A stretch of DNA of 64,000 nucleotides from Desulfatibacillum aliphaticivorans DSM 15576 (GTDB lineage Bacteria > Desulfobacterota > Desulfobacteria > Desulfobacterales > Desulfatibacillaceae). Under the pieces are notes generated by a model. That model made no database searches, was not told the DNA's origin, and saw only the letters and a program-made list of their open reading frames with translations. Made by a program: the position numbers and the translations under genes. The number at the start of each line of letters is the position of its first letter. Position 1 is the first letter of the stretch. The stretch spans positions 1-64,000 of the forward strand of contig NZ_AUCT01000036.1 in NCBI RefSeq assembly GCF_000429905.1, given 5' to 3'. Below are positions 1-8,656 of this stretch, piece by piece.

Positions 1-20
1 ACATCAACCGTTGACACAAA

Positions 21-262
21 GCGCGGAGACCGCGCAACTACATAGCGAGGGGACCGCGCAACTACACTGCGAGGAAACCTCGCGACTACAGGGCGAGGAA
101 ACCTCGCGGCTACAGGGCAGGGAAACCGCGCAACTACATAGCGAGGAAACCTCACGACTACAGGGCGAGGAAACCGCGCAACTACACTGCGAGGAAACCT
201 CGCGGCTACAGGGCGGGGAAACCCCGCGGCTACATGGGCGGGGAAACCCCGCAACTACCGGG
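21..262. repeat. Array of ten 24-bp mini-hairpin repeats
   Basis: Ten units start at 21, 45, 69, 93, 117, 141, 165, 189, 213 and 238. Spacing is 24 bp, with one step of 25. Each unit is a 6-bp arm, a purine triloop (AAA, GGA or AGA), the complementary arm, then a 9-nt linker of the form RRCTACNNN. Three arm types occur: GCGCGG/CCGCGC, GCGAGG/CCTCGC and GCGGGG/CCCCGC. Six units pair perfectly. Units at 45, 117 and 165 carry the left arm of one type with the right arm of another. Because 24 is divisible by three, both strands stay open as an eight-residue repeat ORF, but the second array in this window does not keep triplet spacing. I read this as a structured DNA/RNA repeat. Function unknown. 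Confidence 0.85.
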
Positions 263-416
263 GTGCGTTTAACGGCGTATGACGGGGTGCGGCAAGCCCC
301 CTCGGCCGTCATTCCCGTGCAGGGATTTTGGCGTGATGATTGCGGGCGGTTAAGCAATCATCATGATTCAACGGCGGAAACGGGGTCCAGTTTTTTTAGT
401 AAATGACGACTCCTCG

Positions 417-1298
417 TCAATACACATTATTTTTTAGGAACGTGACCTGATCCTGGATAACCTGCTCGAACAGGGGGGCAAGATACACGTCAAAATGCCC
501 GCACTTGTAGGTAAGCAACTTGCTTTTGGGCGCCTTGGCCGCCGCTTTGAATGCGGGCTTGACGGGCGTGACGGCATCATGCTCCGCCGCCTGAATCAGC
601 CAGGGCATTGCCATTTTGTGCGCCAGCTTGCCCGGAGAGTAAAGCGGCGCATGTAGAATAATGCGCGCAGCCACGTCTTCGTTGGGCTCGAAATCGTCGG
701 GAAAGAGCTTTTCAACGGCGTCCCTGGCGCCTGGGGCGGTCATGGCGGCCAAGTCCCCCGGCTCCCCTGTAATGGGAATGTAGTAGGGATTCTTCCCGCG
801 GACCGCCCTCAGCATATCCCGGCCTGCGGCCAAGGAAAGTTTCAGGGCTTGAACGACTCCGTTGGTGCGGGCCGTAGCCAACCCATCCAGGTTGGGAACC
901 TGGGAGATGACCGCCGCAATTTTACCGTCCTTGATAGCAACGGGAATCACATGGCCTCCGGCGAAGGACGATCCCCAAAGGATGATTTTGCCGGGCTCCA
1001 CCCCTTCCTGGTTTCTGGCGAAGGCAATGGCGGCATGCCAGTCCTGATGCTGTTTTTTGATGTCCAGGATTTGCCGGGGCTCTCCCTCGCTTTCGCCGAA
1101 ATGGCGGTAGTCGAAAGCCAGGGCGTTATACCCGGCTTTGGCAAAGGCTTCGGCATAAACGTCAAGCCGCGCTTCCTTTACCCCGCCAAAGCCGTGGCCG
1201 AGAACCACGCAGGAGAATTTCCCTTTCGTCCCGGCTTTATAATACCATCCCGCGCATTCCAGCCCCTGAGACTTGAATCGAATATTTTCCCTCTTCAT
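417..1298 (-). CDS. Alpha/beta hydrolase (dienelactone hydrolase / S15-like)
   Basis: About 293 residues. The oxyanion-side motif LGHGFGG is near the N-terminus, the nucleophile elbow is GSSFAGG, and a late acidic residue (AEHDAVTPV) and His (CGHFDVY) complete a plausible Ser-Asp-His triad. This is the pattern of cytosolic dienelactone-hydrolase/peptidase S15-type esterases; substrate unknown. I chose the ATG at 1298 because GGGGAGAGG lies just upstream. An upstream in-frame start at 1403 would put a palindromic operator inside the gene. It is divergent from a TetR regulator at 1506, with two matching palindromes between them, so it is probably the regulated target. Confidence 0.8.
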   Translation of the reverse strand: MKRENIRFKSQGLECAGWYYKAGTKGKFSCVVLGHGFGGVKEARLDVYAEAFAKAGYNALAFDYRHFGESEGEPRQILDIKKQHQDWHAAIAFARNQEGVEPGKIILWGSSFAGGHVIPVAIKDGKIAAVISQVPNLDGLATARTNGVVQALKLSLAAGRDMLRAVRGKNPYYIPITGEPGDLAAMTAPGARDAVEKLFPDDFEPNEDVAARIILHAPLYSPGKLAHKMAMPWLIQAAEHDAVTPVKPAFKAAAKAPKSKLLTYKCGHFDVYLAPLFEQVIQDQVTFLKNNVY

Positions 1299-1345
1299 AG
1301 GCCTCTCCCCGTTCTCCTTTTTTCGTTGCACATGCTCCCCTTTAG

Positions 1346-1371
1346 AAAACATGATAAATGTATCATGTTTT
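1346..1371. promoter_or_regulatory. Palindromic operator 1 (TetR-type)
   Basis: Perfect inverted repeat with 11-bp arms AAAACATGATA and TATCATGTTTT around a 4-bp spacer (AATG). It lies upstream of the minus-strand hydrolase start (1298) and between that gene and the divergent TetR gene. The size and symmetry suit a TetR-family dimer. Binding is inferred. Confidence 0.7.
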
Positions 1372-1401
1372 TTATGGAGCAAATCAGATGGCGCGTCAAC
1401 C

Positions 1402-1427
1402 AAAACATGATATATTTATCATATTTT
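1402..1427. promoter_or_regulatory. Palindromic operator 2 (TetR-type)
   Basis: A second copy of the operator: arms AAAACATGATA and TATCATATTTT, one mismatch, same 4-bp spacer length. Its centre is 56 bp from the first. Having two copies of the same site between divergent genes supports control of both by the adjacent TetR protein. Confidence 0.65.
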
Positions 1428-1505
1428 TAATATTTCAATACCCTTTTATTAAAAGATTGAAATCGTGATATATATAAGGTCAAACGTCTGAAAGGATAAC
1501 GGATC

Positions 1506-2141
1506 ATGGATAAGCCAGGAAAGGCGCGTAAGCCTGTACAAAAGCGGGGCATGGAAACCCGGGCCAAGCTGATGGAAGCGGCCAAGGCGCTGTTTGTGGA
1601 AAAAGGCTATTATAAAACCAACGGCAATGAAATCGCCGCGCAGGCCGGGCTTGCTACAGGAACTTTTTATCGTTATTTTAATAACAAAAAGGATATTTTG
1701 GTCCAGTTGGTGCATCAATTTTATCAGCAGGGGCTTGAGCACGCTTTGCCCATAATGGGTAGTGTTTTTTCCGGGTCGGACGACGGGCGAAAAATTATTC
1801 ACGACCTGCTTCAGGCCCACTACGTTTTCCACATTGAGCAAAAGGAGATGCATAAGGCGGCCTTTCCTTTGATGTTTCTGGAAGAAGACATCATGGAGCT
1901 AAGCCGTCAGGAAGATCAAAAAGTCATCGATGTCATCGCCGCTATTTTCACTGCGAACAAGCATCTTTTATGCGTGGAGGACGTACAGGCGGCGGCGGAG
2001 CTCACATACCGGACATGCGAGGCGATCACCCATTGCCTGTTGCTTCAGAGCGAGCATTCCGGCAAGGAATCGCTTATGGGGGAGTTGGAGGAAATGCTTT
2101 TCAAGTATTTGTTTACGGAATCATCCACTCCGCCCTCCTAA
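1506..2141 (+). CDS. TetR/AcrR-family transcriptional regulator
   Basis: 211 residues. The N-terminal helix-turn-helix spans about residues 15-65 and shows the typical TetR signature (ALFVEKGYYKTNGNEIAAQAG then TGTFYRYFNNKKDIL). The C-terminal half is helical and presumably binds a ligand. AAAGGA lies upstream of the ATG. It is divergent from the hydrolase at 417-1298 across two copies of one palindrome, and it sits directly upstream of an MFS transporter on the same strand. A local regulator of hydrolase and exporter is the simplest reading. The ligand cannot be predicted. Confidence 0.9.
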   Translation: MDKPGKARKPVQKRGMETRAKLMEAAKALFVEKGYYKTNGNEIAAQAGLATGTFYRYFNNKKDILVQLVHQFYQQGLEHALPIMGSVFSGSDDGRKIIHDLLQAHYVFHIEQKEMHKAAFPLMFLEEDIMELSRQEDQKVIDVIAAIFTANKHLLCVEDVQAAAELTYRTCEAITHCLLLQSEHSGKESLMGELEEMLFKYLFTESSTPPS

Positions 2142-2213
2142 TTATTTGCTTTTATGGGGCTTGGAAAAGCTGTTCAATGGCATCTTAAAAAACGCTTAAC
2201 ACAGGGGAAGGGC

Positions 2214-3431
2214 ATGGGCGTAAAGCAAATTCATTATAGTTGGGTCATTTGCCTTACGGGGATTGTCGTCCTCTTTTCCTGTCTGGGATTGGGAAGGTTT
2301 TCCCTGGGCGTGCTGCTGCCGTCCATGAGCTCCTCGCTGCAATTGAATTATTCCCAGATGGGGCTCATCGGCACAGGAAATTTCATCGGATACATTCTAT
2401 CGGTCCTGGCGGCCGGGCGCACGGTTGACTTGCTGGGCGCACGCAAGACCATCACCATGGGCCTGGTCCTTGTGGGCTCGTCCATGATGGCGATCAGCTG
2501 GGCTTCCACCTTTATAGCCGCCTTCGCCCTTTATTTCGTCACCGGGATCGGCTCGGGCCTGGCCAATGTGCCGCTCATGGGGCTGGTATCCCACTGGTTC
2601 ACCTCGGAGACCAGAGGGCGGGCCGCCGGCATAATGATTTCAGGCAACGGCATGGCCATTATTTTTTCCGGGCTTTTCATCCCCTGGATAGTCATGACCT
2701 GCGGAAGCGAAGGCTGGAGGACAGGCTGGCTGACAATCGGCGCCATTTCGCTGGTTGTCTCCCTGATAGCCGGGTTGCTGTTGCGAAACCGTCCCAGCGA
2801 GGTGGGGCTCGCCCCCCTGGGAAAGCCGCCGCCCGAACAATCCTGCCAGGCTGAAGTGAACGATTGCAATCCGTCGGACGCCCGGCGCACCATGATTCAT
2901 CTTGGCGTGATTTACCTGCTTTTCGGCGTCACCTACGTGGTCTACGTAACCTTTATCGTCACAGCCATGGTGAATGAGCGGAACTTTGGGGAGGGCGCGG
3001 CAGGCAGGTTTTGGGCGATTGTGGGCGCCTTGTCCCTATTCTCGGGCCCTTTGTTCGGTTGGCTGTCCGACAAATTCAGCCGAAAAACCGCAATCATCGG
3101 GGCTTTTGCCTCTTATACGGTCGCCTATGCATTCGCCGCAATATACCTTTCGGATTACTTTCTGTATGCGTCCATCGTGATTTTCGGCTTGGTTGTCTGG
3201 AGCATCCCCACCATCATGTCGGCTGCCGTGGGAGACTACATGGGGCCGGAACAGGCGGTGAAAGCCTTTGGTTTCATCACCCTGTTTTTCGGAGCAGGAC
3301 AGATTGCCGGCCCTGCCCTGGCGGGTTGGCTGGCGGACGTCTCGGGCAATTTCAACATGGGCTTTTGGCTGTGCTCCCTGCTGACGGCCTGCGCCGGGGC
3401 GATAGCATATTTCCTAAAAAAACCGGAATAG
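2214..3431 (+). CDS. MFS transporter (YbfB/YjiJ-like)
   Basis: 405 residues with about 12 hydrophobic membrane segments in two halves. The first helix region (CLGLGRFSLGVLLPSM) and the following SQMGLIGTGNFIGY segment resemble the YbfB/YjiJ-type major facilitator family. The cytoplasmic loop GRTVDLLGARKTI fits the MFS loop 2-3 motif. The start at 2214 is preferred because AGGGGAAG precedes it; a longer in-frame start at 2154 lies in a poor context. It follows the TetR gene on the same strand, so regulated uptake or efflux is likely. Substrate unknown. It converges on the histidine kinase, with only about 20 bp between stops. Confidence 0.82.
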   Translation: MGVKQIHYSWVICLTGIVVLFSCLGLGRFSLGVLLPSMSSSLQLNYSQMGLIGTGNFIGYILSVLAAGRTVDLLGARKTITMGLVLVGSSMMAISWASTFIAAFALYFVTGIGSGLANVPLMGLVSHWFTSETRGRAAGIMISGNGMAIIFSGLFIPWIVMTCGSEGWRTGWLTIGAISLVVSLIAGLLLRNRPSEVGLAPLGKPPPEQSCQAEVNDCNPSDARRTMIHLGVIYLLFGVTYVVYVTFIVTAMVNERNFGEGAAGRFWAIVGALSLFSGPLFGWLSDKFSRKTAIIGAFASYTVAYAFAAIYLSDYFLYASIVIFGLVVWSIPTIMSAAVGDYMGPEQAVKAFGFITLFFGAGQIAGPALAGWLADVSGNFNMGFWLCSLLTACAGAIAYFLKKPE

Positions 3432-3450
3432 AAGGCCAAAATCCTCCCTT

Positions 3451-6400
3451 TTATTCCGGAGGAGCTCCCCCTTTGAATTCGTCTAAAACCCTTCGGACGG
3501 TCTTCGCCAGATCAGCCCGGTCAATGGGCTTCATCAAAAGCCCCGCAACTCCCAGATCCTTTGCTTTGGCCTCGTCCATTTTTTCGCTGAACCCGGTGCA
3601 GATAATGATGGGCATGCTTTTTCGCAGGGACCGGACTTTCCCGGCCAACTGGGCGCCGGTCAGGGACGGCATGGTCATGTCAGTTACGACCAAGTCATAG
3701 GCATGTGGGTCCGCCTCAAACGCCTCCAAGGCTTTTACACTGGAAGTATAGGAGGCCACTGTGTAGCCAAGCCGTGTCAGCATCATTTTTTCCAGGTTGG
3801 CGATAGCCTCCTCGTCATCCACCAGAAAAATGCGTTCATGCCCTGTGGGCAGGTCCGCCATGGTTTTTACAGGCTCGGCCAAGCCGGCTTTTTCCATCAA
3901 AGGCAGATACACATCAAAGGTCGAACCTTTACCTACTGCGCTGTGCACTTTTACGGTTCCGGAATGTTCTTTGACGATGCCGTATACAACCGCAAGGCCT
4001 AGCCCGGTGCCTTTCCCCTGCTCCTTTGTGGTGAAATACGGGTCGAAAATCTTGTCCACCAGTTTTTCCGGCATGCCGCATCCGGTGTCATTTACGGATA
4101 GAACCAGGTATCTTCCAGGGCGAAGATCATATTTCCCGGCTTCTGCCTCTTCCAGATTGCGCTCTTCCAGGCGCACGGTAATCGTCCCGCCCTTGTCTTC
4201 CACGGCATGGTATGCGTTCGTGATAATATTCATGCCGACCTGGTGCATCTGGCTTGGGTCCGCCAACACCATTCCGCAGTCCGATTGAATGGCCTGATTG
4301 ATTTCTATATAGGCGGGAATGGTAGAGCGGGAGAGTTTCAACACCTCCTTGAGGATGCTTTGAATGCGAGTGGGCACTTTCTTTTGTTCGGATTGCCTGC
4401 TGAACGCCAGGATTTGCTTGACCAGGTCGCTGCCCCGCTTTCCCGCTTTGAAAATCTCTTCGGCGCTTTCCCTTTCCTGGCTGTTTTTGGGAAGGTCATC
4501 CATAAGCATTTCAGAAAGCCCCATGATAGGAAACAGAATATTATTAAAGTCGTGGGCAATGCCGCCGGCCAGATTTCCGATGGACTCCATTTTTTGGGAT
4601 TGCCGCAGCTTTTCCTCCAGATCTTTTATTTGCGTGATGTCGGTTGCAATCTGCAAGCGAACCATTCGTCCGTCCGTCCACTGGATAGCGCGATCATGAT
4701 TGATGTACCATTTTTCCGTAATAGGATTTTTACCCTGCCAGGAGTACAATCCGGTTGGCTGACCGTGATCGTCAAGCAATCGGCTGTTGCTGCAGAACGA
4801 ACAAGGCCCGGAGCCCCCCCGGAATGCTTGCCAACAAAGTTCGCCGGTAAGGTCCCGGCCGAAACTTTCCACCATGTATTTGTTCATAAAGAGTATTTCA
4901 TAGGTCTTCATGTCCGCAACGGATATAGTGGCGTCTATGCTGTCCAGGATGGTTAAAAGAAGCTCGTGGGCGACCTGCACCGACCTTTCAATTTTTTTTC
5001 GCTCTGATATGTCCAGGGCCGTGAAGGTAAGGCCTACGCCATGATCGGATGGATCAATGGGGGTTGCACTTAGCAACACATCCACTATTCCGCCGTCTTT
5101 CCGCCTGAAACGGGTTTCGACGCTTCCTGTCCCTCGTTTCTGTATCTGCTCGAACTTGACCCGCCCTACCCGATCACATTCCTCCTGGGAGGGATAGATC
5201 AAGGCGGGGCCTTGACCGATCAACTCCTCCCTGGAATACCCCACCATCCTGCAAAGCGTGTCGTTTACTTTGGAAAACACTCTATTGGTCACAACCCCGA
5301 TTCCCGAAGGGGCTGCCCTGAATATGCTTTGCATGTAGGCGGCGCTGTCGGAAAGCGCTTTTTCAGCGCGTATCCGCTCCGTCAAATCCACGCCCAGACA
5401 AGTTATATCAATGCTTTTGCCGTCTGCATCCTTTGTTAAAACATTGGACCATGCCACATTCAGGGTGTTTCCCCGCCTGTCGAGGATTTCGTTTTCGTAG
5501 GTGGAATAGCCGAATGCATCTTTTTGGTTCATGGCGGAGAAAAAAACCTTTCTTATCACTTCTCTCACATTTTCCGGGATGAACAAGTCAAACCAATCTT
5601 TGCCAATGACCTCATGTTCATTCCAGCCCGTCAGCTTTAGAAGATGATCATTGACAAAAACTATTTTCGCCTCGGGATTAAGGGTGACGCCAATCTGCGG
5701 GGTGTTGGTCAGAATATTTCTCCACTTTTGCTCTGACTCGACGAGGGCGGCCTCTGTCTTTTTGCGTTCGGAAATGTCCCGCAGAAAGCAGACAACCCGC
5801 CCCCCTTGTTCCGGACGAAACTGGACGCTGACCTCGATGTCCATAATTCCGCCGTCCTTTTTTCGATGCCTGGACTCAAAGCGGTCCGACCCCATAGAGG
5901 CCAGCTTTTCAATGTGCCGGATCACCGTGGAGGAGTCTTCCTCGGCCTCCAGGTCGCTTATCTTCATGGCGGTCAACTCGTTTTTTGTGTAGCCGCTCAT
6001 TTGGCAATAGGCGTCGTTGACTTCCAGCAAACGTCCTTTAATATCCGTCACCCAAAAGCCGTCCATGGTTGTTTCAAGTATGGATCGATACAGTTCTCCG
6101 GACTCCTTCAAAGAATCCTGAGACCTGGCGAAGGTAAGAGCCACGGCGGCCAGATCCCCCAGCATTTCAGCAATGCCGATATCTTGACTGGTAAAACCTC
6201 CGGGTTTGTTGGCCAGGCCTATGATGCCAACTGTAACGCCCTCAATATTGAGCGGAACGAACATTACGTTTTCCAGCCGCAAATGCCCTTCCGGCATAAA
6301 ATCCATCCAGGAGCTTTCGGGAAAAGCATTTTCACAGGCGGCTTTGTTCGTCCTGTACGCCGTCTCCCTCAACCCCCTGATTGGCATGGGAAGAGTTGGG

Positions 6401-6678
6401 TCAACAGTGCATGGAGCGCCTCCGTCATCCAAAAACAAAACTTCGTTTTCTTTTCCGTTTGCTGATAGCAGCGCCACATAACCTGATTGGGCTCCGGTCA
6501 GCTGTTTGCATTGATCAAATATCTTTCTGGCGGCTTCTTCAAAGGTTTTGCAACTGGGAATGCAGCGGAAAATATCCAAAAGGGTTGTGTTGATATCCGG
6601 CGCGCCGGCCGACTTTTTCAGTTCGGCAAACCTTTTTTCCAATTCCTCGTAGGTGGGCTTGGGCATGATAAATTTCAT
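3451..6678 (-). CDS. Hybrid sensor histidine kinase (GAF-PAS x4-HisKA-HATPase-REC)
   Basis: 1075 residues without obvious membrane segments, so probably cytoplasmic. Order: short N-terminal coiled region, GAF (about 30-190), four PAS units (about 195-310, 315-440, 445-565, 570-685), HisKA with phospho-acceptor His709 in GGIAHDFNN, HATPase with DTGCGMPE and GKGTGLGL, and a C-terminal receiver whose acceptor Asp1000 lies in VVTDMTMP, with Lys1050 in MKPI. The fourth PAS carries a cysteine pair (GPCSFCSN) that could bind metal or sense redox; that is inference. No partner regulator is adjacent. Start uncertain: the ATG at 6666 is an alternative and neither has a strong ribosome site. Confidence 0.92.
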   Translation of the reverse strand: MKFIMPKPTYEELEKRFAELKKSAGAPDINTTLLDIFRCIPSCKTFEEAARKIFDQCKQLTGAQSGYVALLSANGKENEVLFLDDGGAPCTVDPTLPMPIRGLRETAYRTNKAACENAFPESSWMDFMPEGHLRLENVMFVPLNIEGVTVGIIGLANKPGGFTSQDIGIAEMLGDLAAVALTFARSQDSLKESGELYRSILETTMDGFWVTDIKGRLLEVNDAYCQMSGYTKNELTAMKISDLEAEEDSSTVIRHIEKLASMGSDRFESRHRKKDGGIMDIEVSVQFRPEQGGRVVCFLRDISERKKTEAALVESEQKWRNILTNTPQIGVTLNPEAKIVFVNDHLLKLTGWNEHEVIGKDWFDLFIPENVREVIRKVFFSAMNQKDAFGYSTYENEILDRRGNTLNVAWSNVLTKDADGKSIDITCLGVDLTERIRAEKALSDSAAYMQSIFRAAPSGIGVVTNRVFSKVNDTLCRMVGYSREELIGQGPALIYPSQEECDRVGRVKFEQIQKRGTGSVETRFRRKDGGIVDVLLSATPIDPSDHGVGLTFTALDISERKKIERSVQVAHELLLTILDSIDATISVADMKTYEILFMNKYMVESFGRDLTGELCWQAFRGGSGPCSFCSNSRLLDDHGQPTGLYSWQGKNPITEKWYINHDRAIQWTDGRMVRLQIATDITQIKDLEEKLRQSQKMESIGNLAGGIAHDFNNILFPIMGLSEMLMDDLPKNSQERESAEEIFKAGKRGSDLVKQILAFSRQSEQKKVPTRIQSILKEVLKLSRSTIPAYIEINQAIQSDCGMVLADPSQMHQVGMNIITNAYHAVEDKGGTITVRLEERNLEEAEAGKYDLRPGRYLVLSVNDTGCGMPEKLVDKIFDPYFTTKEQGKGTGLGLAVVYGIVKEHSGTVKVHSAVGKGSTFDVYLPLMEKAGLAEPVKTMADLPTGHERIFLVDDEEAIANLEKMMLTRLGYTVASYTSSVKALEAFEADPHAYDLVVTDMTMPSLTGAQLAGKVRSLRKSMPIIICTGFSEKMDEAKAKDLGVAGLLMKPIDRADLAKTVRRVLDEFKGGAPPE

Positions 6679-6840
6679 CCGGAAAAAATGGGAAAAAACA
6701 TTATATTCAAAGCAGGCTTTTCATCTTCAAATGAATGGTTTTCGCTTTTATAGCTATAAATAAGGATACATGAAAGCCGATGGGAGGGCAAAGTTTTACG
6801 TTGTTGAGGGGTTAAAGAAAAACATCTTTTAGAGTAAGGG

Positions 6841-8613
6841 CTACTTCTTTATCGGTTCGTTGACGCCGGGCATCCGGTTTTGAAAGCGGCTCAGCCAGAT
6901 TTGATCAATCCGGTGGGGGACCTGCCGGGGTTGAATCCTCAGCGTGTGCACGCCGTCTGACCTCAAAATGATGAGTTTGGGATCGTCCCCGTTGCTGGCC
7001 CAGCCCCAGGCGCCCGCCGAATGAATATCCAGCCAGTTGCCGAGCATTGAGCCCCAGCCAGTCCCAATCCATTTGTCCGACTGCAGCCAGATGGAATCGC
7101 TGGAGATGTCGTCCTCGTTGCATTTGCCGCGCAGCCAAATGTAATACCTTCCGGCCGGGGCTTCAAACTGCATTTCCACGTAAACCTCCGGGGCGGGCAG
7201 AGGCTTGCCGCTGGCGCCGGAGGTCAATTCAACGGCCCATCCAGTGGAGGCGGAGGGGTCCGCTACCAATCGCACCCCGGTTGGCGATTTTTCCGTAATG
7301 TTACGGGCGTCCAGGATAACGTCCCGATCCGCGTCGTAGGCAAAGGGCATGGGCGCCCGGTTGATTGCGGCCGACGCCGGCCAGTTGACGACGGAGAAGG
7401 CTATCATGCCTGCGTAAACTATATGTAAGGCTGCCAGGACGATTGTTTTTCCTGCCTTGGAGAAGAGCGGCTTGGAGGTTTTCATGCCGAACAGGAAACG
7501 GAGCACGTCGAATTTTCTGATCAGATAAAAATAGAGTCCGGCGGTCAGGGCGAACGCGTCAATAAATACTATCAACCACTTGGCGTAATCTTCGATTTCC
7601 AGGGGCATGACAAAATACCCGAAGCCGAGGATGATCGTTTGATGGAGGATGTAAAAAGGCAGCACCCCTTCGTTTAAATGGCGGAGTATGGGGCGGTCAA
7701 AAGATAGATGCTGCAGGCCCAGCCCCAGAATGGCCAGGATCCAGAACCAAGCCCCCCAAAACCGCAGTAGCAGGGCGGCCCAAGGCCTGATTGCATAAGG
7801 AATCGCACCGCCCAAAGCCCCAAAAACCAAATACAGATACAAGGCGGTAAAGGCGCCGGCCAAAACCAGGGAGATATTCCGGTTTCGCTTGATGCACTCC
7901 ATGAGATTTTCGCCGGAGGCAATAACGAACCCTCCGATTAAAAACCACAGATAATATAGGAATCCCCAGCCGCCGCTTCCCACGCTTAATATGGAGGCGG
8001 GGAAAATCAGTTTGATAAGCAGCAGAGGAAGGGGAAAGATGAGATACATGGCCTTGGGGGAGGACAGCAGGCTTGTGAGCCGATTCAGGCCGTTGCCCCA
8101 GCCTCCCTGCAAGCGGACGAACAAGCGGTAGCAAAGCAGGCTGTACAGGAACAAAAACAGCAGATACCAAAGATGCATGCCATGAAAGGCAAAGTTACCC
8201 GGGCAGTTCGGTTCAAAATACAAGCCCGAGAAATAGATTTTGTAAAATGAGAAAAAGGACCCGGAAAAAACATGCTTGGAAGTCCGTTCCAGGTAAATCT
8301 GCAGGGCGCTGTGGGTGCATGCCCCAACAATAACCGGGACCATGAGGCGGGAAAATTTGTCCAAATAGAACTTTTTGAATCCCCCGGAATTGTTCAGGGC
8401 GTAAAACAGGCTGGCGCCGGAAATGACGAAGAACAAGGGCATCAGCCAGGTTGTCATGAAGCCGTTCCAGATTTCCACCCATAGGTAATTGTTCACATTC
8501 TTGATATGCCAATCCCACAGGTCAAAAAACCGGGTGCTATGAAAAAAAAACACGGCCAGGATGGCCATGACACGGATCCAGTCCAACTCGTGACGTCTTG
8601 CGGGAGCGTTCAT
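6841..8613 (-). CDS. Acyltransferase-3 membrane protein with C-terminal beta-rich domain
   Basis: 590 residues. About 1-395 form a multi-span acyltransferase-3 (OafA/MdoC-like) unit; it opens with RRHELDWIRVMAILAVFFFH, carrying the family's early Arg and His. These enzymes move acyl groups onto sugars or glycans at the inner membrane. After the last membrane helix, about 190 residues look like an exported beta-sandwich, with alternating aromatic strands and the patterns VYVEMQFEAPAGRYYIW and GVHTLRIQPRQ, reminiscent of carbohydrate-binding modules. That tail is unusual for the family. AAAAGGC lies upstream of the ATG. It stands alone between a kinase gene and a SWIM-domain gene on the same strand. 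Confidence 0.8.
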   Translation of the reverse strand: MNAPARRHELDWIRVMAILAVFFFHSTRFFDLWDWHIKNVNNYLWVEIWNGFMTTWLMPLFFVISGASLFYALNNSGGFKKFYLDKFSRLMVPVIVGACTHSALQIYLERTSKHVFSGSFFSFYKIYFSGLYFEPNCPGNFAFHGMHLWYLLFLFLYSLLCYRLFVRLQGGWGNGLNRLTSLLSSPKAMYLIFPLPLLLIKLIFPASILSVGSGGWGFLYYLWFLIGGFVIASGENLMECIKRNRNISLVLAGAFTALYLYLVFGALGGAIPYAIRPWAALLLRFWGAWFWILAILGLGLQHLSFDRPILRHLNEGVLPFYILHQTIILGFGYFVMPLEIEDYAKWLIVFIDAFALTAGLYFYLIRKFDVLRFLFGMKTSKPLFSKAGKTIVLAALHIVYAGMIAFSVVNWPASAAINRAPMPFAYDADRDVILDARNITEKSPTGVRLVADPSASTGWAVELTSGASGKPLPAPEVYVEMQFEAPAGRYYIWLRGKCNEDDISSDSIWLQSDKWIGTGWGSMLGNWLDIHSAGAWGWASNGDDPKLIILRSDGVHTLRIQPRQVPHRIDQIWLSRFQNRMPGVNEPIKK

Positions 8614-8656
8614 TTTTCAAGCCTTTTGTCAGTAAATTAATCCTGTGGAAACCGCT

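Noticed and set aside
21..262. CRISPR-like look of the array
   Set aside because: There are no unique spacers; the whole 24-bp unit is repeated, and no cas genes are present.
4..406. Open frames on both strands with an eight-residue repeat
   Set aside because: Created by the 24-bp unit length; the second array has 22-24 bp spacing and no conserved frame.
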